A stretch of 22,626 nt of DNA from a virus. The notes beneath the pieces were generated by a model that saw only the letters and a list, made by a program, of their open reading frames with translations, made no database searches and was not told the DNA's origin. Positions within the stretch are counted from its first letter, which is position 1. The number at the start of each line of letters is the position of its first letter. The stretch spans positions 1-22,626 of the IMG/VR virus record IMGVR_UViG_3300038657_000011. One strand, 5' to 3'. Of the stretch, positions 14,091 through 19,223 are shown one piece after another. The translations under genes were made by a program, and so were the position numbers.

Positions 14091-14960
14091 CTACATCGCC
14101 GCGCCATCTCCTGATGCGCGACCACCTTGGCCCTCAGTCTCACCGACGGACACGTCGATGGTGACCTCGTCGCGGCTGATTGTCTCGTTGATCTCACGCA
14201 CCATAGCGAGGATCGAGCGACCGTTGACGTGCTCCTGCAGCCGGAAGGAAGGCTTGTGGTTCCACACGAACCATTCGTTGCCTTCGAACTCACGCAGACG
14301 CGTACCCAGCTCCCACGCACGGTAGTAGAGTGGCGCAGGACGAATACCCTTCGACGTGTTGAGCTTCTCGTCACGGATGCCAGCCATCAACTTCTTGGAG
14401 CTGGTGAACTGGGTCTTGCCCATAGCGATGAACCCGAGGCTCAGGGTCTCTGGGTCGAGCACGTACCATGTGCCAGTGACGACCAGCTCGTGACCGCGTG
14501 GCGTCCAGACGGATGCGTTGGCCTCGTTGATCTTGCACTCTGCCATGACGCTGTCGTCGGTGCCGTAGTCGCGGTACAATCCACCCCCCGTCACTTGCGG
14601 GAAACCTTCGATCGGGCAAGGCTTGTCGCGGGGGATCCACTCGATGTAGCGACGCTGGTATGCTGCCATGATGAGCGTCTGGCTCTCCATTACCTTGCCT
14701 GACGCAGTGTTGAGGATCATGCCCATCTTGGCACCCTCGACGTACTCGTCCTTGCGGCTGTTGACCTGTGGGCTCTGGCCCTGCAGGATCGTCCAGCGTG
14801 GTAGCGTCACGTCCTCGTTGGTGACGTCGTCCATGCCAGTCGGTGCGTCGAAGAAGTCGTCGTCCGTCATCGCAACCGCATTGTCCTGCGTGTGCATCAC
14901 AGCGTTCTCTTGCTTCAGCTCCTCGGCTTCCGCCTTGTCAGTCTTTGTCTTAGTGGCCAT
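14091..14960 (-). CDS. Hypothetical phage protein, possible DNA-metabolism role
   Basis: A 289-residue protein. The N-terminal 60 residues are polar and acidic, with the motif MTDDDFFD that recurs at the N-terminus of the neighbouring 225-residue protein. The core begins TLPRWTILQGQSPQVN and is beta-rich (AAYQRRYIEWIPRD; HELVVTGTWYVLD), followed by YYRAWELGTRLREFEGNEWF. Proteins of this form are common in phage replication and recombination regions and have no assigned function that I can cite; single-strand DNA binding is one possibility. The C-terminus is Gly-rich. I start it at ATG 14958-14960 behind TAGGAGAGCCACC. A longer in-frame ORF to 15050 lacks a comparable site. Confidence 0.75.
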   Translation of the reverse strand: MATKTKTDKAEAEELKQENAVMHTQDNAVAMTDDDFFDAPTGMDDVTNEDVTLPRWTILQGQSPQVNSRKDEYVEGAKMGMILNTASGKVMESQTLIMAAYQRRYIEWIPRDKPCPIEGFPQVTGGGLYRDYGTDDSVMAECKINEANASVWTPRGHELVVTGTWYVLDPETLSLGFIAMGKTQFTSSKKLMAGIRDEKLNTSKGIRPAPLYYRAWELGTRLREFEGNEWFVWNHKPSFRLQEHVNGRSILAMVREINETISRDEVTIDVSVGETEGQGGRASGDGAAM

Positions 14961-15057
14961 GGTGGCTCTCCTATGGTTGAGGTTCGTCTTCTGTGGTCGG
15001 ATTGCTCCGGTGACGCAGCCCATAGGTGCAGGGCTGCGCTGCAGGATCAACCGCTAG

Positions 15058-15816
15058 TTACTTGCACCACTCGCCATCAGAAGAGGTGCGCACAACGACA
15101 TCGACCGTGCTCACGTCGTTGAAGTCCTGTGGGCCAGTGGCCTTAGTCTTGCTGACGTTGGTGCCCAGGAAGTCTGCGATGTAAGTGCCGACACCGTCAA
15201 CCGCAACGAGAGTGTCTCCAGCTTCGACAGACACAATGACCGTGCCTCCACCAGCCTTGCGGATCTTGACGTCTTGAGCAACAGTGGACCGGACGCGCAG
15301 GATCGTGGCACCGTCAGACACTGCGTTGCCCATAGAGGTAAGGTTGTCGCCGGAAGGCATCGAGCCATCAGACACGCCGCGTTCAGCAACGACCTCTTCT
15401 TCTACGACGCGTTCATCTCTGTCTGGGCGCGTAACGAGGATCACGTCTGTCAGGCCGATGGACGCAAGGTAGTTGGCTACGTCTTGGTCGTCCTTGCTAG
15501 ACAGGCCAGCAGGAATGATGCCAGCGATGCGCTGGTGCGTCGCATATGGAGCTGAGGTCTCTTCGACGAAGTATGCATAGCTTCCGTCGAGCTGCGATCC
15601 ATCGACGAAGCTACCGAAGTTTGCTGGCAGGTTGCGGATCTGGAAGCCAGCGACAGAGCCAGAGCGAGCAGGGACGTTGGTGCAGAGCGCGTAGAGCGTG
15701 GGGCCGGAGTAGGCAGCTGGCGTCGGAGTGCCTTCTGCGATCGGACCGGACAAACCGCCAGAGATGGCCTGAGTTGCGAGAAGCGCGATTGCGCATGCTG
15801 TGATTGTGAGTTTCAT
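15058..15816 (-). CDS. Exported phage protein with N-terminal signal peptide
   Basis: A 252-residue protein starting MKLTITACAIALLATQAISG, a clear signal peptide: one Lys, a hydrophobic core, then a small-residue cleavage site near ISG-GL. The mature part is beta-rich, with paired Cys residues (LYALCTNV; final EWCK), an acidic linker (RDERVVEEEVVAERG), and a C-terminal domain with VIVSVEAGDTLVAVDG, which reads like a short beta-barrel or SH3-like module. No known enzyme motif was seen. An exported non-structural phage protein could act in the periplasm or outer envelope, for example in superinfection exclusion; that is inference. This start has a strong site, CAAGGAGACTAATC. The same frame is open upstream to a second start at 15987. 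Confidence 0.7.
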   Translation of the reverse strand: MKLTITACAIALLATQAISGGLSGPIAEGTPTPAAYSGPTLYALCTNVPARSGSVAGFQIRNLPANFGSFVDGSQLDGSYAYFVEETSAPYATHQRIAGIIPAGLSSKDDQDVANYLASIGLTDVILVTRPDRDERVVEEEVVAERGVSDGSMPSGDNLTSMGNAVSDGATILRVRSTVAQDVKIRKAGGGTVIVSVEAGDTLVAVDGVGTYIADFLGTNVSKTKATGPQDFNDVSTVDVVVRTSSDGEWCK

Positions 15817-15987
15817 GATTAGTCTCCTTGACTGATGCGACAGTGCATCGGCATACAGCTCGCCAGTGGCGCTGCATAGGGTTGGACTGTCTGCTGGGGG
15901 GTTGGTGAGCCCGTAGGCTTGCTCAATGGCTTCGATAGCCTTGAGGTCTGAGGCAAGCTCAGTAGGTCTGATGGTCTTGGTCGTCAT
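15817..15987 (-). other. In-frame N-terminal extension / second start of the exported protein
   Basis: ATG 15985-15987, preceded by GGAGATACCAG, opens a frame that runs without a stop through 57 codons (MTTKTIRPTELASDLKAIEA ...) straight into the signal-peptide start at 15816. The codons encode a plausible helix, not a random string. Translation from here would give a 309-residue form whose hydrophobic segment is internal, so it would be a membrane-anchored or cytoplasmic form rather than an exported one. Alternatively this is a small upstream gene that has lost its stop, or only the inner start is used. Confidence 0.5.
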
Positions 15988-16038
15988 CTGGTATCTCCAT
16001 ATCTAAGGACCTGTGGCCCACGTAGGGTTGTCTCGAGG

Positions 16039-16103
16039 CCGGATCCGACTGATTGGGACTGTACATTTCCAGGGAGGAGGGGACAGGGTTCAATCGGATC
16101 CGG
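16039..16103. repeat. Long imperfect inverted repeat around GGATCCG
   Basis: CCGGATCCGA at 16039-16048, then three extra bases and ATTG at 16052-16055, is complementary to CAATCGGATCCGG at 16091-16103. That gives 13-14 paired bases with one 3-nt bulge and a purine-rich loop of about 35 nt. No U-tract flanks it. It lies in the 198-bp gap 15988-16185, which otherwise has no gene that I can support. It may be an attenuator or a protein-binding site in front of the dual-start gene. Confidence 0.55.
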
Positions 16104-16163
16104 TTGCAGGAGACGAACCTACAAACATCTTATGCACTGGCTTCAGCGCAGAAGCTTATAGTA
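16102..16163 (+). repeat. Leader-like box plus GCAGAAGC hairpin, diverged copy of 219-274
   Basis: GGTTGCAGGAGACGAACC at 16102-16119 matches, on the opposite relative orientation, the leader at 219-239 (reverse complement GGTTGCACAGGAGACGAAACC). In both places, reading the plus strand, the box is followed by a similar segment of the form CT-x-TATGC ... GCAGAAGC-x-TA-x-AG. Here GCTTC AGCGCA GAAGC forms a small stem. No gene follows this ribosome-binding-like site on the plus strand, so it may be a relic of a duplicated or flipped leader. Confidence 0.4.
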
Positions 16164-16185
16164 TTTTCGCCTAACTTGTTACGAG

Positions 16186-16275
16186 TCAGCAGCCCCAAGT
16201 CGCACATTTGAAGCCGTAGATCGCATAGGCCCAAACAAGGAACGTGAACAAGCAACCTAGGGAAGTCCATCCCAT
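16186..16275 (-). CDS. Small single-span membrane peptide, 29 aa
   Basis: An unlisted short ORF: ATG 16273-16275 to TGA 16186-16188, encoding MGWTSLGCLFTFLVWAYAIY followed by GFKCATWGC. Residues 5-22 form one hydrophobic, Trp- and Tyr-bordered membrane span, and the tail has two Cys. An AAGGAG lies 8 nt upstream, inside the previous gene, and the two genes overlap by 19 bp. Very small phage membrane peptides can act as holin-like, host-toxic or envelope-interacting factors, but none of these can be assigned. Composition and a good ribosome-binding site support it; its short length is the main doubt. Confidence 0.5.
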   Translation of the reverse strand: MGWTSLGCLFTFLVWAYAIYGFKCATWGC

Positions 16276-16424
16276 GGCTGAGGCTCCTTCAGGCTAAGGA
16301 TTATGCTGGCTGCATAGCGCTGAGCCGGACTGGCTGGGCCTCTGGCTATCCATCTGAGGCACTCTCGCATGTCAGCGTGTTCCTTGGTGAGGCGTTCGAG
16401 AGGGGAGGCGTCGACCTTGGTCAT
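16257..16424 (-). CDS. Small hypothetical protein, 55 aa
   Basis: ATG 16422-16424 overlaps the TGA of the preceding 142-residue gene (ATGA), and the frame runs to TAG at 16257-16259, giving 55 residues. The sequence begins MTKVDASPLERLTKEHADMR and is helical, with CLRWIARGP, then AQRYAASIILSLKEPQPWDG. This looks like a compact helical bundle; no function is recognised. The four-base overlap and good codon content support it as a real gene coupled to its upstream neighbour. It is too short for many gene finders. Confidence 0.62.
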   Translation of the reverse strand: MTKVDASPLERLTKEHADMRECLRWIARGPASPAQRYAASIILSLKEPQPWDGLP

Positions 16425-16849
16425 AGCTTGATCTCCGCGTCCTTGCAGTACTGGATGAATGCCCCCCTGCCAAGCGTTGACTTGATCTCTTTAAGGTGGC
16501 GGACGGTGCTGGCATCGACGCACATCAGCCTCGTCAGGTCGCCCAAGATCCGTTGGCGCGGGGAAACGTGCAGGCCGTAGTCCTCAACGAGGATGTCCTT
16601 GGCGAAAGCGTAGTGGACAGCGTTGGCCGTGGCCATCCGGCTCTTGGACAGCACGTAGTCGTCGACCTGACCTCTCGCCACATCCAAGCAAGCCTCGACC
16701 ATAGCGCTCATGCGGATGAAGCTGTGCGGCTGGCTAACGAACGCAGCCTGCAGCTCCGGAGCCTTCATGTGCAAGGCCATCTTGAAGCGGATGATGATCG
16801 GGTCCGGAGCAGCTCGCTCCATCAGGGGGGTAAGTGTGCGTTCAGCCAT
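16421..16849 (-). CDS. Hypothetical phage protein, 142 aa
   Basis: A 142-residue, mostly helical protein starting MAERTLTPLMERAAPDPIII. It contains a long helical segment (HMKAPELQAAFVSQPHSFIR), a Met/Ala-rich segment (KSRMATANAVHYAFAKDILV), and a C-terminal CVDASTVRHLKEIKSTLGRG that could be helix-turn-helix-like. No family is recognised. It overlaps its upstream gene by 8 bp (ATGGCTGA) and its downstream gene by 4 bp, within the first leftward operon from the divergent control region. Confidence 0.7.
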   Translation of the reverse strand: MAERTLTPLMERAAPDPIIIRFKMALHMKAPELQAAFVSQPHSFIRMSAMVEACLDVARGQVDDYVLSKSRMATANAVHYAFAKDILVEDYGLHVSPRQRILGDLTRLMCVDASTVRHLKEIKSTLGRGAFIQYCKDAEIKL

Positions 16850-17237
16850 TGATCCAAGCCTCCAACAGCGCCCTACGCTTGCGTGACACCAGCTCGCTGT
16901 ACGCGGGGTCTAGGATCTGTCGCGCTGACGTGATCTTGAAGTGGCCCCACTCAAGCTGGTCACCTAGGCCCACAGCATCGAAGTCTAGGACGAGGGCCAT
17001 AGGAGAAGGGGTCTCGATGGCGCGTACATGGTCGCCTCGCATAAGGACGGTGCGTACCTCTTGCTTCTGGAGCTTGACTAGATGGTGGTAGCCTGTGGGC
17101 CGGAAGTAGCACTGCACGCCAGAGGTCTGCATGGACTCAGCAAGAAGGAGACATCGAGCGAGGAAATTAGGTAGCTCTCCGCGTTGATTCTCCTCGTTGA
17201 CCTCGCGCTCAGAGAGGGGTAGTGTTAGGTTGATCAT
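16842..17237 (-). CDS. Hypothetical phage protein, 131 aa, first leftward gene
   Basis: ATG 17235-17237, preceded by AAAGGAGTATGCACC, starts a 131-residue protein (MINLTLPLSEREVNEENQRG ...). It has an alpha/beta look: a helix FLARCLLLAESMQTSG, strands VQCYFRPTGYHHLVKLQK and VRTVLMRGDHVRAIE, then MALVLDFDAVGLGD and a basic C-terminal helix. No catalytic motif is clear. The frame is open far upstream (to 17522), including an ATG at about 17306, but only the chosen start has a good site. It is the first gene transcribed leftward from the iteron-containing region and may be an early regulator. Confidence 0.68.
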   Translation of the reverse strand: MINLTLPLSEREVNEENQRGELPNFLARCLLLAESMQTSGVQCYFRPTGYHHLVKLQKQEVRTVLMRGDHVRAIETPSPMALVLDFDAVGLGDQLEWGHFKITSARQILDPAYSELVSRKRRALLEAWING

Positions 17238-17361
17238 GGTGCATACTCCTTTGGTTGCTGCCGGAGTATATGCTGGATGAAGCGCAGTAGCACGGACTAT
17301 TTTCATATGCTCTTTGTTGCGACTATATTGGGATTGGGCCGTGTTGCAGAGAAATGGCAGG

Positions 17362-17818
17362 TATCGTACCGAACATGGGTTTTCGTACCGAACCTGCTGG
17401 GAATTTGGTACGACTATTATCGAGCGTTTCCATGGGCTTAAAAGTATCGTACCGAGTGGTTTCGCAGAGAAGATTGGGTATTGGGTATAGGTCATTGGCG
17501 ATTTTCCCTGTGTTACCAGCACGATACCCCCCGATGGTCTTGTCCTTTTATTGGGAACGTACCGTACTGAAAATATTTTCTGAAGACCCTAGGGGAGGGT
17601 AAGACGTTTTTATAATACTGTAAACTGATCCCTTTTAAACTGGAGAAGAAGGGTAAAACTTGGTACGTTGGTTGTAAGGCACTGGTGTTGCTGGATAAAT
17701 ATCGTTCGTACTGAAAATGTATTGGTTGAGAGTTTGGTACGTTGTCAGAGAGGAACCAATAAGGCACTGGCATTGCTGGATAAATATCGTACTGGCCGTT
17801 TGCATGTTTGGTACGATA
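17362..17818. repeat. Cluster of GTAC-centred iterons in divergent intergenic region
   Basis: The 707-bp gap 17238-17944 contains about ten variants of the motif TATCGTACCGAA in either orientation: 17362-17374, 17381-17394, 17404-17413 (reverse), 17445-17455, 17557-17571, 17659-17670 (reverse), 17702-17713, 17733-17744 (reverse), 17787-17793 and 17807-17818 (reverse, TTTGGTACGATA). The longer string CGTACTGAAAAT occurs twice, at 17563 and 17707. The gap separates leftward from rightward genes, so the motif probably binds a repressor or activator, or an initiator at an origin. The small HTH protein encoded at 17945 is a natural candidate to bind it. Short ORFs crossing this region look spurious. 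Confidence 0.7.
17675..17790 (+). repeat. 31-bp direct repeat, 85-bp spacing
   Basis: TAAGGCACTGG-YR-TTGCTGGATAAATATCGT occurs at 17675-17705 and 17760-17790 with 29 of 31 bases identical; only the two-base YR position differs (TG versus CA). Each copy is preceded by a TTGGTACGTTG iteron (at 17660 and 17734) and followed by a CGTAC. This is a duplicated module within the control region, perhaps two promoters or two initiator-binding units. Confidence 0.8.
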
Positions 17819-17944
17819 GGAAGAAAGAGCAACATGGGGGGTGTATCGGTGAAATACTTGATGCTTCTGCCCTACGGGTGAGGCTTAAAGGTGGAGCTAG
17901 ATGATGCTATCCGCATCCGCAACCAACGATCAAGGAGATCAATC

Positions 17945-18187
17945 ATGGCCGACCAGAAAGAAGCAGAACCGAAGGTAATGAATAACCGCTTCACGCCTGA
18001 GCAAATCACGAGCATCCGCGCTGACCGTGCTGAGCTGACTGAAGACGGCAAGCCAGTCAACACGCACAAAGCACTTGGCGAGAAGTACGGTACGTCCGCT
18101 GGCGTCATCTCGCAGATTGTACGCAACCGCACTTATGCCGATCCTGACTACAAGCCAGTCAACGATCGCTTCGACTCAAACAGCTAA
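17945..18187 (+). CDS. Small HTH DNA-binding protein, putative regulator
   Basis: An 80-residue protein beginning MADQKEAEPKVMNNRFTPEQ and containing HKALGEKYGTSAGVISQIVR at about 41-60, a helix-turn-helix of the kind ALAEKYGVS-x-STIS-x-I. This is typical of small phage DNA-binding proteins and of the HTH tails of some homing endonucleases. The start at ATG 17945-17947 follows CAAGGAGATCAATC; an upstream GTG at 17891 extends the frame by 18 residues but has a poorer site. It is the first rightward gene, directly beside the GTAC iterons, so it is a candidate regulator of the divergent promoters. It could also be a packaging accessory protein, since terminase genes follow. Confidence 0.72.
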   Translation: MADQKEAEPKVMNNRFTPEQITSIRADRAELTEDGKPVNTHKALGEKYGTSAGVISQIVRNRTYADPDYKPVNDRFDSNS

Positions 18188-18193
18188 CTGCCG

Positions 18194-18595
18194 ATGGGTG
18201 CATCACGCCCACAACTAGAAGGGGGCCTCAGAGCCATCCTACGGGATGAGGAGAGGTTCCCTTTTTCTTGCGTGACCTTCACAGAGTTCGCCAAGGGCGG
18301 CGATGCTGGCGCTCCTGACTGTTGGATAGCCTACCGACCCATGTGGGTCCCTCTTGAGCTTAAGCTTGGCCCTAGCGTGTTGAAGAAGCTGAGGCCCTCT
18401 CAACGCCGATGGCACAAGGATAGCCTGCTTGCGGGCATACCCACATTCGGAGCAGCCATCAATAGAGAGGAAGTCCACGTCTTCCGGCTGGAGCTGCACG
18501 AGGGGGGTCTCCTCGAATCATGCGTTTCAACTTCCCTCACAACTGCTTTCAATTTGACCCACCTTCATGAAGTATTTGCGATAAGTTACAGGTAA
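18194..18595 (+). CDS. PD-(D/E)XK (VRR-NUC-like) nuclease
   Basis: A 133-residue protein with the core of a PD-(D/E)XK nuclease: AGAPDCWIAY (Asp42), then WVPLELKLG with Glu55 and Lys57, and the downstream RPSQRRWHKD (Gln70). The spacing and the RPSQ-x3-H element match phage VRR-NUC-type proteins, which are thought to act on branched or junction DNA. It lies six bases after the HTH gene and before the terminase genes, suggesting a role in DNA processing before or during packaging. The start at ATG 18194 has only a weak ribosome-binding site, so translation may depend on the preceding gene. The C-terminal 40 residues show no further motif. Confidence 0.78.
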   Translation: MGASRPQLEGGLRAILRDEERFPFSCVTFTEFAKGGDAGAPDCWIAYRPMWVPLELKLGPSVLKKLRPSQRRWHKDSLLAGIPTFGAAINREEVHVFRLELHEGGLLESCVSTSLTTAFNLTHLHEVFAISYR

Positions 18596-18671
18596 TAATG
18601 CGAGAAGGCTCGTTTTAGTACGTGCTTCTGCGTTGCGCATCAGGCTTCTTCCTTTCAACGAGAGGACGAGC

Positions 18672-19223
18672 ATGCCCGACAACCGCCCAAAGTTCGAGAA
18701 AGGCAATCAGCTTTGGCTGCTGGCTTCGCACAAGGTTTTGGCGCGTCGTCGTTGGAAGCATCCAGCAGAACTGCTCGAAGAACTTGTTGAGTACTTCCTT
18801 TGGATGGAGGCCAATCCTCTAGAAGAATCAAAGTTGGTAAGCTTCCAAGGTGTAAGTGCGTTAGAGGGTGTGCCTAAAATGCGCGCCGTCAGCCTGCAGT
18901 CAATGCGCGGCTATCTAGGTATCGGCAAGACCAAGTGGGAGCACATGCGCAAGGGCAACGACCTTGTTGGCTTCGCAGAGGTGGTCGAGTGGGCAGAGGA
19001 GATGATGCACTCCATTAACTTCGAGGGCGCTAACGCTGGGCTTCTGAACCCGATGCTCATCGCACGCCAGCTTGGCCTAGCAGACCGCACAGAGCTTACT
19101 GGACGCGATGGCGCTCCGATGGAGACCCAGACAACAGACATGACGCAGCTAGACCTTGACACACTCAAGAAGCTTAAGGCTGCGCAGATCGCGAAGGGAC
19201 AAGATGAACCTTCAGCTGAATAA
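18672..19223 (+). CDS. terS: Terminase small subunit (P22 gp3-like)
   Basis: A 183-residue small terminase subunit. It starts MPDNRPKFEKGNQLWLLASH, the basic N-terminus common to this group, followed by a helical domain (RRRWKHPAELLEELVEYFLW), the DNA-binding-like section LQSMRGYLGIGKTKWEHMRK, and FEGANAGLLNPMLIARQLGL, a hallmark of P22 gp3-like packaging proteins. The C-terminus is a polar Thr/Lys-rich tail. TerS recognises the packaging site and activates TerL. I chose ATG 18672-18674, behind GAGAGGACGAGC; an upstream TTG (18633) would add 13 residues. It overlaps TerL by 20 bp. The 76-bp gap before it contains no gene. Confidence 0.85.
   Translation: MPDNRPKFEKGNQLWLLASHKVLARRRWKHPAELLEELVEYFLWMEANPLEESKLVSFQGVSALEGVPKMRAVSLQSMRGYLGIGKTKWEHMRKGNDLVGFAEVVEWAEEMMHSINFEGANAGLLNPMLIARQLGLADRTELTGRDGAPMETQTTDMTQLDLDTLKKLKAAQIAKGQDEPSAE

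Noticed and set aside
16081-16103. tRNA-like GGTTCAATC segment
   Set aside because: The five bases on either side of TTCAATC do not pair as a T-stem, and no acceptor or anticodon arm can be drawn. It is explained by the inverted repeat.
16108-16164. Plus-strand gene after AGGAGACGAACC
   Set aside because: The only ATG is 17 nt downstream and gives an eight-residue frame ending at TAG.
1-17237. Many CCTAGG and CTAG sites
   Set aside because: They seem frequent, but a rough expectation at this GC content is not far below the count, so no excess can be claimed.
17611-17616. TATAAT as a rightward promoter
   Set aside because: The -35 position reads CCTAGG, unlike TTGACA. Left as a possibility only because the region must contain promoters.
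17660-17790. CRISPR array
   Set aside because: Only two copies of the 31-bp core, with iterons in the spacer and no cas genes.
17354-17904. Short ORFs on both strands in the iteron region
   Set aside because: They have no ribosome-binding sites, and their composition is dominated by the repeated GTAC motifs and AT-rich spacer sequence.
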